Shown: positions 34,811-44,240, counted from the first letter of the stretch. The stretch is 64,000 nucleotides of DNA from Pseudomonadales bacterium (GCA_024234615.1 JACKNY010000002.1:372001-436000), one strand, 5' to 3'. A program made the numbers and translations. The notes: generated from the letters alone by a model not told the origin.

Positions 34811-36175
34811 ATGGCTGATGACACAAATAATATATTGCAGCGTGGTCTGGAGAATATTCAACCTCCTTTTTCAAACTTTATCCGTGCGCAGACAACATCT
34901 AGCCTGTTTCTTCTGGTCGCCACTATCGTGGCCCTGTGGTGGGCAAATTCAGATTATTCTTCTACCTATCAGAATCTAACACATACACCGATAGGTATTT
35001 TTCTGGGTGATCTAGAGCTGCAAGCTTCAGTTAAACACGTTATAAATGATGGCTTAATGGTCATATTTTTCTTCCTCATCGGACTTGAGATCAAACGTGA
35101 AGTACTCGCTGGAGATCTAGCTTTGTCAGAAAATCGACGCATGTTGATTCTTTGTGCTGGCGGTGGAATGGTTTTTCCAGCAGTAATCTATTCCTTATTC
35201 AACTGGTCATTAGATTCACAGATTGGATGGGGCATCCCGATGGCGACAGATACGGCATTTGCGTTAGGTGTGCTCGCCCTCATTAGAAAACACATCCCTA
35301 CTAGTCTGTTAGCATTTCTTGTTGGTCTCGCCATTGTTGACGATGTCGGCGCTATACTAGTCATTGCATTGTTCTATACACAGGAAATATCTGTAACCTT
35401 TCTGCTCATCTCATTTGCTCTAATCGCATTTTTGGCAGTAGCTAATTATGCAGGTGTCCACCAACCAATTTTCTATATAGTCGTAGGGGTCGCTGCCTGG
35501 TGGACGATGCTTAAATCCGGCGTTCATCCCACTTTCGCTGGCGTCGCGATTGCGTTAACAATACCTGCACGACCATTTTTATCGCCTGATAAATTACTCG
35601 ATAAAGCGAAAACTAAAATTAACTCAATACAAAAAAATGAAGACCAGGTCGATGTTCTTGGTAGTCGCCAGGATCATGAGCAAGTGTTAGAGATACGTGA
35701 TTATGCGGAACGCGCCAGCACACCCTTGCGTCGCTGGGAAGATGCGCTGGACTTACCCGTCGCATTATTTGTCTTGCCACTGTTTGCTCTGGCTAATGCA
35801 GGCGTGGCCTTTAGCTTAAACTCATTTATCGAAAGCCTTCAACATCCGACCGGATTGGGGATCATTACGGGACTGGTAGTGGGCAAATTTGTAGGTATTA
35901 CAGGTGCATGCTGGCTTGGACTAAAGTACAAAATCGGGTGTTTACCGGACGGCATTAATCTACACCACGTAATCGGTGTTTCACTGCTAGCTGGCATTGG
36001 CTTCACAATGTCTACATTTATAGCCACACTGGGATTTGACACGCAACCATTGCATCTGCATAGCGCTAAAACTTCAATTTTGTTCGCTTCAGTTATCTCT
36101 GCAATTCTTGGCATATTATATATCCGGGTTGTTGCTAAAAATAAAACCGAACAAAAAGAAGCCACTAAAAGCTAA
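34811..36175 (+). CDS. nhaA: Na+/H+ antiporter NhaA
   Basis: NhaA expels sodium in exchange for protons. The paired Asp residues of the ion site are in IVDDVGAILV (about residues 176-177) and the other Asp in GIPMATDTAFALGVLAL (about 146). Membrane segments run along the chain to KTSILFASVISAILG. At 454 residues it is about 60 longer than the Escherichia coli protein: a charged cytoplasmic loop near residues 258-302 (KAKTKINSIQKNEDQ... to ...TPLRRWEDAL) is extended, a form seen in other marine bacteria. It stands alone, fitting a saline habitat. Confidence 0.95.
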   Translation: MADDTNNILQRGLENIQPPFSNFIRAQTTSSLFLLVATIVALWWANSDYSSTYQNLTHTPIGIFLGDLELQASVKHVINDGLMVIFFFLIGLEIKREVLAGDLALSENRRMLILCAGGGMVFPAVIYSLFNWSLDSQIGWGIPMATDTAFALGVLALIRKHIPTSLLAFLVGLAIVDDVGAILVIALFYTQEISVTFLLISFALIAFLAVANYAGVHQPIFYIVVGVAAWWTMLKSGVHPTFAGVAIALTIPARPFLSPDKLLDKAKTKINSIQKNEDQVDVLGSRQDHEQVLEIRDYAERASTPLRRWEDALDLPVALFVLPLFALANAGVAFSLNSFIESLQHPTGLGIITGLVVGKFVGITGACWLGLKYKIGCLPDGINLHHVIGVSLLAGIGFTMSTFIATLGFDTQPLHLHSAKTSILFASVISAILGILYIRVVAKNKTEQKEATKS

Positions 36176-36294
36176 GTAGACACTAGAGGTGTCATTTCCT
36201 ACCTTAATAATTTGAGAAAGATTGGGTCTCTCACGAGCCCCCATTTAATTTATAATTCTTTTTACTCCGCCCCGCTTACCAATAAGGAATAAAA

Positions 36295-37449
36295 ATGCTG
36301 ATTACTGCTTTACAGAGATCAACCTGGTGGCTCGCAGTAATATTATTAAGTTCCGCGCAAACCGCTATGGCGAATGTCATCGATGGCCAGGCCAGCACCA
36401 CGGATAATCAGGTTTTTTATGCTGCAACACAGATCAAAGACGTACCACTAGACCGTACCGCCGCCTTCACCCTTACTTACGCCATGCTCGCCAACACTCA
36501 AATCGATGAGAGCGATAAAGAGATTTTGCTAGAGTTGTTATCTCAAAACAGTAGTGGCTTACGGCTGAGCGGGCCAACTGGTGCACAAATCGATATCACC
36601 CCCCCTAATGCTGAAGCCAGGCAGGTGTTAACGACGCTTGTTTCACCAAAAAACATGAACGATTACTGGCTCAAAGGTGAGCCCGAAATGAAGGAGCTGA
36701 TCATTCTGGCCTACCTGGGTAGCCCAGCCTGGCAGCGCGCAACACAATTCATCGCCAGCAAGTTCTATGCGGAATGGAAGAACAGCAGCATAGAAAATGG
36801 TTACAAGCCCATCCGCGATATCATAGCAACCGCCTACGAATCCGGGCCTGACGTAAAGGAGGATAAACTCCTGGGTAATGCCAAAGCAACGTTGTTGTAT
36901 GACGCCATGGAGATGGTCGATAATCACGAACAAGATAAAGTTCCCGATTTTGTATACAGCTGGCTACCGCACGACACCGAATACAGACCTTTTGACCGTG
37001 CCCCCATGGTCACGGCAGCACCCAGCAAAGCCGAACAAATCAAAGAACTGCACAGGGCTATTACTATGGCCGCGACTAATCCATCAGAATCTGGCAATTG
37101 GGGATTTTTACCACCCATGCACGGCATATCGGCCTATTCTGGCAATGAGTGCACTGGAGGGTTTATCGCTTCAATCGCGATGTTTGGCGTTAAGCCAACT
37201 TACTACCGCTTATATATCGATTATAAAGGCGTAGGGGGGGTCGTCATATCAGAAAACCCAGCCGGTAAGAAACTGTTAAAAATCCAGGGGCAGTGCGCAA
37301 TGCTGGCATACGAACAAGAGGTAAAAGATGTTAAACAAACGGCGTTCTCAGCCTGCGAGGATATTGAGATCGATCGTCATACCAAACAGGCAAACTCTGC
37401 AATTATTGCTAAGTCTATGGCGCAGATAGGGGAAGCTTGCACCAATTAG
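36295..37449 (+). CDS. secreted protein of unknown function
   Basis: Not recognised. This is a 384-residue product preceded by AATAAGGAAT, with a signal peptide cut near residue 26 (TAMANV). The mature part is mixed alpha-beta with a helical middle (about residues 100-230) and a C-terminal domain with four cysteines (NECTGG, GQCAML, SACEDI, GEACTN), possibly disulfide-bonded. The SGNECTGGFIASIAMFG segment is followed by a YRLYIDYKGVGGVVISENP strand pair. Its neighbours are nhaA upstream and a Fur-regulated operon downstream, neither on an evident common pathway. Confidence 0.65.
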   Translation: MLITALQRSTWWLAVILLSSAQTAMANVIDGQASTTDNQVFYAATQIKDVPLDRTAAFTLTYAMLANTQIDESDKEILLELLSQNSSGLRLSGPTGAQIDITPPNAEARQVLTTLVSPKNMNDYWLKGEPEMKELIILAYLGSPAWQRATQFIASKFYAEWKNSSIENGYKPIRDIIATAYESGPDVKEDKLLGNAKATLLYDAMEMVDNHEQDKVPDFVYSWLPHDTEYRPFDRAPMVTAAPSKAEQIKELHRAITMAATNPSESGNWGFLPPMHGISAYSGNECTGGFIASIAMFGVKPTYYRLYIDYKGVGGVVISENPAGKKLLKIQGQCAMLAYEQEVKDVKQTAFSACEDIEIDRHTKQANSAIIAKSMAQIGEACTN

Positions 37450-37635
37450 TCTCCCCTTTACGATTAACATGAAGCTAAGGAGCGTTTATAAAACTCAAGC
37501 TATTGCTCACTTCATTGTTTATGGCCACACCTTAACGGCATACCTGAAAGACTTTAAATTCGTTTTGTCTGCATAGTGGAGCGAGACACTCTCTCAACAC
37601 CCTTCCAAAAAAGTGAAGAAACCGCTTGCCTTTTA

Positions 37636-37654
37636 AATGATAATGATTATCATT
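37636..37654. promoter_or_regulatory. Fur box
   Basis: AATGATAATGATTATCATT is a perfect 9-1-9 palindrome and its core TGATAATGATTATCA matches the Fur 7-1-7 consensus at every defined position. It is 41 bases before the ATG at 37696, so the downstream two-gene operon should be repressed by Fur when iron is plentiful. Confidence 0.92.
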
Positions 37655-37695
37655 AGCGTTAATGTAAACGACTCTCACTTAATGGAGATAAAACG

Positions 37696-37953
37696 ATGGG
37701 TTACATTTTTCAGGCATGGCTGGAGGAAGGCGCACCCCGCCTACGTGTTATCAATCCGGCCAATGGATCGACCTCCCTGACATGGGATTGCCCTTCTCTA
37801 GAAGAGTTGGACGTTTCTGTTTATCGACGCGAAATGCAGCAACTTTTCAAAAAGCTGATTTTACTGGCGAGTGCACAGGAGGTTTATTACAAAAACCGCT
37901 ACCGCTCACAACAATCCATGATCAGGAGGAGCCTCTGTAATGGCGACAAATAA
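37696..37953 (+). CDS. conserved small protein, first gene of Fur operon
   Basis: Not recognised. This is an 85-residue protein without signal peptide, preceded by GGAG. It begins MGYIFQAWLEEGAPRLRVIN, contains WDCPSLEELDV and ends in a Lys- and Arg-rich helix (KNRYRSQQSMIRRS). Its start lies 41 bases from a perfect Fur box and its stop overlaps the next gene by 14 bases, so the pair is co-regulated and translationally coupled. A function in iron limitation is expected from control alone. Confidence 0.7.
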   Translation: MGYIFQAWLEEGAPRLRVINPANGSTSLTWDCPSLEELDVSVYRREMQQLFKKLILLASAQEVYYKNRYRSQQSMIRRSLCNGDK

Positions 37954-38482
37954 AAGTCAGGACGCATCATTCAAGCAAGCACTGCCACGCTATCTGTGCG
38001 ACAAACATTTAGCTGATACGGCACTCAATCCAGGTAAGGCTTGCATTAACTGGGCACGGATAATCATCTCCGGTAATCGAGCTTTCAATACCGACAACCT
38101 CGAGTTGGCAAATCAGTATTTCGGTGCCGCATGTGAAATTGCAAGGATTTTAATCCGTAATAAAACGAGTTATCCGGGGCAGCTATATGCAGCCGACCGG
38201 CTCCTCATCTCAAGCCATAATTTGTCTGTCACGCTAGCACAGCAAAACCGCCACCCACAAGCGGGTGAACTACTGATCCACATGCATCGAGAGCTGATGG
38301 TCATCTGTAATGACGAAGCATTACCGGCGGATAATCGCGCCCTCGCATATAGTTGTTTGCAGCCCTCGTTGGAGCGTCTGCGCCCTTTTCTGGAAAGAAT
38401 GAAAGACCAGACGAAAGCCGAGGAGTTAGTGACACTAACGACAGATATTTGCTGGGCTGGAAAAACCAAAATTTGTCATTAA
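37940..38482 (+). CDS. helical protein of unknown function, second gene of Fur operon
   Basis: Not recognised. The 180 residues appear mostly helical, with a TPR-like pair around residues 35-95 (NLELANQYFGAACEIARILI, then QLYAADRLLISSHNLSVTL). There are several Cys (RYLCDK, KACINW, AACEIA, VICNDE, SCLQPS, DICWAG, KICH), more than in neighbours, so metal binding or redox sensing is worth considering. A GGAGG site precedes the ATG inside the end of the upstream gene. It is controlled by the Fur box at 37636-37654. Confidence 0.7.
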   Translation: MATNKSQDASFKQALPRYLCDKHLADTALNPGKACINWARIIISGNRAFNTDNLELANQYFGAACEIARILIRNKTSYPGQLYAADRLLISSHNLSVTLAQQNRHPQAGELLIHMHRELMVICNDEALPADNRALAYSCLQPSLERLRPFLERMKDQTKAEELVTLTTDICWAGKTKICH

Positions 38483-38653
38483 ACAAAACCAAATATTCGA
38501 TTTGCGGAGTCTAACCGCCAGCGCTTGATTTGTTGACGCCTCCTCCCCTCCTCGCAAACCCGGCGAAAATAAATCAATGCGCTTTTCTTAATTCAAAACT
38601 CACGTGAGGACTAAATAAAATAATCATGAATCAAGCAAGGCAACAGCAGCAGA

Positions 38654-40387
38654 CTACTGCATTGAAGCCAAATTGCCCACCCGAATAAAGGCCTCTGTCA
38701 CTATCTGCAAATCCAAAAAAAACTGGTCAATCGTTTTAAACTCATTGGCGTTATGGCCGGTGTATTTTTCCGTTGCCAAAGCAAGACCGAATTGCACACC
38801 ATTAGGCAGATTGTGTGCCGAGGTCGCGCCATTGGAAGAGCCAAACTCTGGTTCGATATTTAGGTTTTCCGCCGCAATCGCCAGTAGATTTTTCACCCAT
38901 GCGCCTTCCGGATTACGGTACATGGGTTCGGCTTGGCTATGCTCAATTTTAATATCCATCAAAGACCTTTGCTGCCATAACTCGAGCTTAAGCGCCAACT
39001 CTTGCTTTAACTCATCACTGGTTTTGCCACGGGGCAAACGGATATTCACGGCTGTTTTTAGGCTGTCTCTATCCAGCCCGATATAAGTCTGCGCGGCAGT
39101 CAATGGCCCCATGAAGTCATTCACGAAATCTATCCCAACTTGCTTCCCATAAAAATCTACGCCCCAGTTTTGCGTGCCATAAATGGCGGCGTCGGTAAAG
39201 TGATTAGGTACGATTTCGAAAGCCTGATAATTATCCGCAATAAATTCCAACAACCGAGACACTGGGTTAACCCCTGATTCCGGCTGCGATGAATGGGCGG
39301 AAACGCCAGTCACTTTGAGCACTAACAGGTCATCCTTTAGCTCCGACTGCATGCTAAAATTTGCGCCGCGCTGTTGCACATAGGCCTCACTTGCCTGGTC
39401 GATGTTGCGCTTTAGCCTGTTCAACCCGTTGCCGGCGAAATGTGCTGTCGCCGCTTGTGGAATCTGATTAGTAGCCAGCCCTCCGCTAAGCCCAACAATT
39501 CTTAATGCCTCACCCTTAACCTCGCGTAAAGGAAAACTCGCCATTACTGTGCCGTAGCCTTTTTCCGCGATCACCACGGGGTAAGATCCATCTAGCGCAA
39601 GGTTATAGAGCGGCATTGGTCGACGTTCCATATAATAGGGAATCGCAGTACCGCTGGTTTCCTCGGTCGTATCGATGATCAACCGCAAAGTTTGGCGCAG
39701 AGGTAGGCTTTCCTCTTTAATAACCCTCATCGCAAACAGGGAAACCACTATGCCGCATTTATCGTCCTGCGTGCCTCGGCCATACATACGATTACCAATG
39801 GTCGTGACCTTGAAGGGATCGAGCCGGGTATTGTCCGCCAATACCCACAAATCTCTATTCACCGGGACAACATCCGCATGGGCATGGAAGCCGATAAGAT
39901 CTGGCGTATCCCCCGCCAATGTGATTTCAAACACATGGTTATCCACATTTAGGTAGGCTAGGCCAAATTCGTTAGCGATTTTTTCCAGCTCTTTACCTAG
40001 CGCGACCATCTGTGGATTTTCGTGTTGCGGTACCGACTCGACAATAGAGGTGTCAAATGCCACCAAGTACTTGAGCATTGCTATCGCCTCACGGCCATAT
40101 CTTTGGGTTGTGTAAATACCTAATAACCGATAAATGTCATTCTGCTCTTTTTGATTAAGTCTTTGTTCCGCAAGATATCGATGGATGGTGTTCGCCAAGG
40201 TGGCGTGCTGCTGAGCGACTGAACTTAAGAATGGGCGAAAGCCTGTAACAGTTTTTTGTTCGTATTGTTTAAGAATGCGCTGTGACTGCTCCTTCGTAAT
40301 CTGTGCTTGAGCATAGGGCACCGTAGTGGAAGCCAGTAGCATCACCAGGAATAATTTAAACAACCTCTTGCGTACTTTAAATACCAT
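38654..40387 (-). CDS. exported M20-family metallodipeptidase
   Basis: This is a zinc or manganese peptidase of the M20 family (dipeptidase PepV-like). A signal peptide ends near YAQAQI (about residue 28). Metal and catalytic residues are visible in LIGFHAHADVVPVN (about residues 162-175), MYGRGTQDDKCG (about 198) and DTTEETSGTA (about 230). The C-terminal lid is present and the chain reaches 577 residues, longer than cytoplasmic relatives because of the N-terminal helical part (about residues 30-120). Probably it cleaves peptides in the periplasm. It stands alone. Confidence 0.88.
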   Translation of the reverse strand: MVFKVRKRLFKLFLVMLLASTTVPYAQAQITKEQSQRILKQYEQKTVTGFRPFLSSVAQQHATLANTIHRYLAEQRLNQKEQNDIYRLLGIYTTQRYGREAIAMLKYLVAFDTSIVESVPQHENPQMVALGKELEKIANEFGLAYLNVDNHVFEITLAGDTPDLIGFHAHADVVPVNRDLWVLADNTRLDPFKVTTIGNRMYGRGTQDDKCGIVVSLFAMRVIKEESLPLRQTLRLIIDTTEETSGTAIPYYMERRPMPLYNLALDGSYPVVIAEKGYGTVMASFPLREVKGEALRIVGLSGGLATNQIPQAATAHFAGNGLNRLKRNIDQASEAYVQQRGANFSMQSELKDDLLVLKVTGVSAHSSQPESGVNPVSRLLEFIADNYQAFEIVPNHFTDAAIYGTQNWGVDFYGKQVGIDFVNDFMGPLTAAQTYIGLDRDSLKTAVNIRLPRGKTSDELKQELALKLELWQQRSLMDIKIEHSQAEPMYRNPEGAWVKNLLAIAAENLNIEPEFGSSNGATSAHNLPNGVQFGLALATEKYTGHNANEFKTIDQFFLDLQIVTEAFIRVGNLASMQ

Positions 40388-40708
40388 TAAAACCCTTTAA
40401 ATCCGTCAGAATAAAAAACGATCAACAAAGCATTGCTTGGAACCACTAATTAATGCCGATAAAATAATATGGCAAAATCCGTTAAAGCCATTTTAAAAAG
40501 TGAGATTACGACAGCTGAGTGTCTTATTCAAATTTGGCCAAAAAATTCTGCAATCTCAACCCTTAAGTAGCTAATCGGGTGCAAAATTTACTTATTTGAA
40601 GCTGGTAGCGCGGAAATTACCCTCGCTCTTCGTGACAAATTAATACAGCAACATGGCTTTGTTCTCGAACGGTGATCTTTCTCCGCTTGACTAGACCAAG
40701 AGATTATC
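40388..40708. other. intergenic region with an interrupted short frame
   Basis: This 321-base region has a short frame from ATG 40469 (MAKSVKAILKSEITTAECLI) that meets a TAG at 40568-40570 and stays open in the same frame to a stop at 40673-40675, ending DKLIQQHGFVLER. It could be a decayed 68-residue gene or chance. Nothing else is seen, apart from the promoter of the gene at 40709. Confidence 0.3.
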
Positions 40709-41113
40709 ATGTCACATTTTCAAGTCATCAAAGCAACAGGTATTTGGTTATTATTTGTCATGGCGGCCATTATCAACGGTGTGTTGCGCGAAGACTTACT
40801 AACTCCTTGGTTTGGGGCTGCATTAGCATTACCCTTAAGTGGCATTCTACTATCGATATTCATTTTTATTATCACCTATCTGCTTGTCTCATTGATCGCT
40901 TCCTCTAAGCAAACAACCTATTTAACGGTTGGGTTATTATGGGCAGCTTTGACGCTGTCTTTTGAGTTTTTATTTGGACATTACTTCCTTGGTAAGCAAT
41001 GGCTGGATATCACTAAAGTATTTAACCCAAGTGAAGGCAATCTCTTTATCCTGGTTATCTTCGTAACGCTTATTTCGCCACGGATAGCGGCAAAACTAAA
41101 AAACCTGATTTAA
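40709..41113 (+). CDS. small membrane protein of unknown function
   Basis: Not recognised. This 134-residue product has four membrane segments: residues 8-26 (TGIWLLFVMAAIINGVL), 36-62, 69-90 and 108-125. A short loop LLTPWFGAALALPL follows the first. The ATG at 40709 has AGAGA a few bases ahead. It lies before deaD on the same strand but 142 bases away, so co-transcription is not evident. Confidence 0.65.
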   Translation: MSHFQVIKATGIWLLFVMAAIINGVLREDLLTPWFGAALALPLSGILLSIFIFIITYLLVSLIASSKQTTYLTVGLLWAALTLSFEFLFGHYFLGKQWLDITKVFNPSEGNLFILVIFVTLISPRIAAKLKNLI

Positions 41114-41255
41114 TGAATCGCTCTGTTGGCCAACCAAAATAAATCCTGCGTTTTCCTTTAAATTAGGGTAGAATAATCGCCCTTTTGTAACATCGCTACT
41201 TGCCTGGCCACCTCCCTGAACATACCAGCTTCGTAGCGCCAACCAGGCGCATTTC

Positions 41256-43217
41256 ATGACCGACGAAAAAACGACCCTTTCCTTCGCTGAATTGGGACTC
41301 CCTGCACCCCTGCTAAAAGCACTGCACAGTGTGGGTTACGAAACACCTTCACCCATTCAGGCAGCGAGTATTCCCGCGTTAATGTCCGGGCGGGACATTA
41401 TTGGGCAAGCACAAACCGGCACAGGGAAAACTGCGGCCTTCGCATTACCGATGCTCGCTAACATTGATCAATCGGCAAAACACCCACAAGCACTGATTTT
41501 AACCCCTACACGCGAACTGGCGATTCAGGTAGCTGAGGCATTTCAATCCTACGCCCGTTTCATGAAAGATTTTCACGTTCTGCCAATCTACGGTGGTCAG
41601 GACATGAGCACTCAGCTCAAACAACTACGAAGAGGTGTACAAGTTATTGTTGGTACGCCTGGGCGTGTACTAGATCACTTGCGCCGTAAAAGCCTGATCC
41701 TCTCGGATATTAAATTTCTAGTGCTGGACGAAGCTGACGAAATGCTACGCATGGGTTTTATCGATGATGTCGAAACTATTTTGTCGCATATCACCGGTAA
41801 TAAACAAACCGCGCTGTTTTCAGCTACTTTGCCCGGCCCAATCCGTAAGGTAGCCAATCGTTTTTTAGAGAATCCAGAACATATTCACATCAAAGGCCAA
41901 AACGTTACTGTCGATACTATTGATCAACGCTTTTGGATGGTTAACCAGCAGCAGAAGATAGACGCGCTGACCCGTCTCCTCGAATTTGAAGAAATTGAGG
42001 CGGCCATTATTTTTGTACGCACGCGCGAAACCACCACTCAACTCGCCGAGAAAATTTCTGCCCGTGGCCATAGTTGCGCAGCGATTAATGGCGATATGAG
42101 CCAAAGCCAACGCGAGAAAACCATACGCCAACTTAAGGAAGGTCGCATTGATATTTTAGTCGCCACCGACGTTGCCGCTCGTGGTCTGGATGTCGAGCGC
42201 ATTAGCCACGTGGTGAATTACGATATTCCCTATGATAGCGAAGCCTATGTCCACCGTATTGGTCGTACCGGACGCGCCGGGCGCAGCGGCCACGCGGTGC
42301 TGTTTGTCACGCCACGCGAGCAGCATTTACTGCGGTCGATTGAAAGAACTACCGGGCAACGTATCAGCCGTATCGCACTACCTTCGCCGGAGGACATTAC
42401 CAACCAGCGTATTCAGCGTTTTAAACAAAAAATTAACGAGGCCATTCCTAATACCCCGAAACAATTTTTTGACTCGCTCATTGTCAACCTGTGCAATGAA
42501 ATGGGTGAAACACCAGAGTCGTTAGCAGCTACCCTGGCTTTCTTATTACAGGAAAGTCGACCGCTGCAAGCACCACCGGAGCCAAAGGAAAAGCCCAGAA
42601 AAGATAAATTCGCTAAGGAAGGTTCAAGAAAAGAACGGCCCACAAAAGATCGTTTTAACAAAGAGCGCGGTGGTAAAGACCGCCCTGAAAAAACGCAGAC
42701 AAATCGAGACAAGTCCGCACGCGAAAGGCCCGTAAGAAGTAGCCTTGATCGACACGACCGCAACGGTAAGAGCATAAGTGAGGGATCAAAAGATCGTCGC
42801 CCAACGGAGGAAGTAGCGCAAGACAGGGCAGAACGCCGCCCTCGTCGACGCGAAATACCAACAGTACCGTTGGAACTTTACCGCCTGGAGGTAGGCAGTA
42901 GTCATGCCGTGACACCGGGCGATATCGTCGGCGCCATCGCCAATGAAGCAGGCGTTGATAGCCAGTATTTTGGCCGTATTGATATTCAGGAAAACTTCAG
43001 TACCGTAGAGTTGCCAGAGGGCATGCCCAAGGATGTGTTGAAACATTTGAAAAAAGTCTGGGTACGGAATCAAAAATTGAATATTTCGCGCATTGGTGAA
43101 ACGGCCAAACCGAAATCAGCAAAACCTAACTTTAAAAAGGCCGATGCCGGAAAAGCAGGAACCACCAAAAAGATGTCTGAACCTCGAAGCAAGAAAGCAG
43201 TGCGTCCAAAAAAATAA
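41256..43217 (+). CDS. deaD: cold-shock DEAD-box RNA helicase DeaD/CsdA
   Basis: This ATP-dependent RNA helicase helps ribosome assembly and mRNA turnover at low temperature. The Q motif (PSPIQAAS), Walker A AQTGTGKT (about residues 50-57), DEAD box LDEADEML (about 155-162), FSATLP and HRIGRTGRAGRSG are intact. The C-terminal region (about 430-540) is a low-complexity Arg/Lys/Glu/Asp stretch with KDRFNKERGG-like units, followed by the RNA-binding domain (EVGSSHAVTPGDIVGAIANE, VELPEGMPKDVLKHL) and a basic tail. At 653 residues it is typical. Confidence 0.95.
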   Translation: MTDEKTTLSFAELGLPAPLLKALHSVGYETPSPIQAASIPALMSGRDIIGQAQTGTGKTAAFALPMLANIDQSAKHPQALILTPTRELAIQVAEAFQSYARFMKDFHVLPIYGGQDMSTQLKQLRRGVQVIVGTPGRVLDHLRRKSLILSDIKFLVLDEADEMLRMGFIDDVETILSHITGNKQTALFSATLPGPIRKVANRFLENPEHIHIKGQNVTVDTIDQRFWMVNQQQKIDALTRLLEFEEIEAAIIFVRTRETTTQLAEKISARGHSCAAINGDMSQSQREKTIRQLKEGRIDILVATDVAARGLDVERISHVVNYDIPYDSEAYVHRIGRTGRAGRSGHAVLFVTPREQHLLRSIERTTGQRISRIALPSPEDITNQRIQRFKQKINEAIPNTPKQFFDSLIVNLCNEMGETPESLAATLAFLLQESRPLQAPPEPKEKPRKDKFAKEGSRKERPTKDRFNKERGGKDRPEKTQTNRDKSARERPVRSSLDRHDRNGKSISEGSKDRRPTEEVAQDRAERRPRRREIPTVPLELYRLEVGSSHAVTPGDIVGAIANEAGVDSQYFGRIDIQENFSTVELPEGMPKDVLKHLKKVWVRNQKLNISRIGETAKPKSAKPNFKKADAGKAGTTKKMSEPRSKKAVRPKK

Positions 43218-43320
43218 CCTAGGGATGTGAATCCCTCGAGATTTCACCACCGCTCATTGTCACAGGTTTGTTTTTTCGGTAGGGTTCACACTAACCGATT
43301 GATTTAATATAGAGGTAGTT

Positions 43321-43734
43321 ATGACTCCAGATACAACTCAAGGTTTACCTGAGATCAACATGGCACCGAACGAGCTTTACCGTGAAGAAGTGTTTACCGA
43401 TCTTAAAATTGGCACCATTCGCGTCCTTACACCAGTTACCGAAACCGGTGGCGCTGACGCGTCGCGGGATATTATCTATTCTGGCCAAACGCAGATTATG
43501 ACACCTGCTGGCGCACTGCCCATTAATTTTGATATTGATGCAAACAATATCGGTGAAGCTGCCGCCAAATTCGGCGAAGCAGCGCGCGTTGGTATCGAGC
43601 AAACCATGAAAGAATTAGAAGAAATGCGGCGTAACGCGGCATCTTCTATTGTGGTACCCGGAGATGTGGGTGGCATGGGCGGTATGGGCGGCCCAGGCGG
43701 CATGATGGGCGGTGGCAAAATACAAATGCCTTGA
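43321..43734 (+). CDS. conserved cytoplasmic protein with Gly/Met-rich tail
   Basis: The function is unknown. This 137-residue protein is preceded by AGAGGTAGTT. Residues 15-110 form a beta-rich domain (YREEVFTDLKIGTIRVLTPV, SGQTQIMTPAGALPINFDID) then a helix (AAAKFGEAARVGIEQTMKEL). The end is a flexible Gly-Gly-Met repeat (GGMGGMGGPGGMMGGGK), like the C-terminal tail of GroEL. Similar proteins occur in related bacteria beside deaD or yaiI as far as recalled. The tail suggests interaction with unfolded chains or other proteins, which is inference. Confidence 0.7.
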   Translation: MTPDTTQGLPEINMAPNELYREEVFTDLKIGTIRVLTPVTETGGADASRDIIYSGQTQIMTPAGALPINFDIDANNIGEAAAKFGEAARVGIEQTMKELEEMRRNAASSIVVPGDVGGMGGMGGPGGMMGGGKIQMP

Positions 43735-43766
43735 ACTGCACCTGCTGACAGTCTGTAGCCACAATA

Positions 43767-44231
43767 ATGCATATCTGGGTCGATGCTGATGCTTGTCCGG
43801 CGGTAATTAAAGAAATCCTTTTTCGCGCCAGCCAGCGCACTCAGATTCCTACGACGTTGGTCGCCAATCACGCCATGCGTATTCCCAATCAACCCCAACT
43901 ACGTTTTATCCAGGTCACCTCAGGCTTTGATGTTGCTGATAACTTTATCGTGCAGCAACTACAGCCCGATGACCTCGTCATCACTGCCGATATTCCCCTT
44001 GCGGCTGAGGTGATCGAGAAAAAAGGGGTGGCCATTAATCCGCGCGGTACACTTTATACTGAATCCAATATTCGCCAACGTTTAGCGATGCGTAATTTCA
44101 TGGAGGAAATGCGTAGTATCGGACAGGCGAGCGGCGGACCACCACCGCTAAGCCAAACTGACAGACAAGCATTTGCTAATTCCTTGGATAGATTGTTAGC
44201 CAAATACAAGCACTCAACCAACACAGACTGA
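43767..44231 (+). CDS. yaiI: YaiI/YqxD family protein (DUF188)
   Basis: This is a small conserved protein with a PIN-like fold. The start MHIWVDADACPAVIKEIL, the FDVADNFIVQQLQPDDLVIT segment with paired Asp residues, and GVAINPRGTLYTE are characteristic of the family. It reaches 154 residues. Its activity is not settled. It lies 32 bases after the preceding gene and nine before a Dabb lipoprotein gene, so these may form one transcript. Confidence 0.9.
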   Translation: MHIWVDADACPAVIKEILFRASQRTQIPTTLVANHAMRIPNQPQLRFIQVTSGFDVADNFIVQQLQPDDLVITADIPLAAEVIEKKGVAINPRGTLYTESNIRQRLAMRNFMEEMRSIGQASGGPPPLSQTDRQAFANSLDRLLAKYKHSTNTD

Positions 44232-44240
44232 GGCGTCACC

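Noticed and set aside
43222..43237. Terminator after deaD (AGGGAT/ATCCCT)
   Set aside because: The stem is short and no T tract follows, so it is not listed as a terminator.
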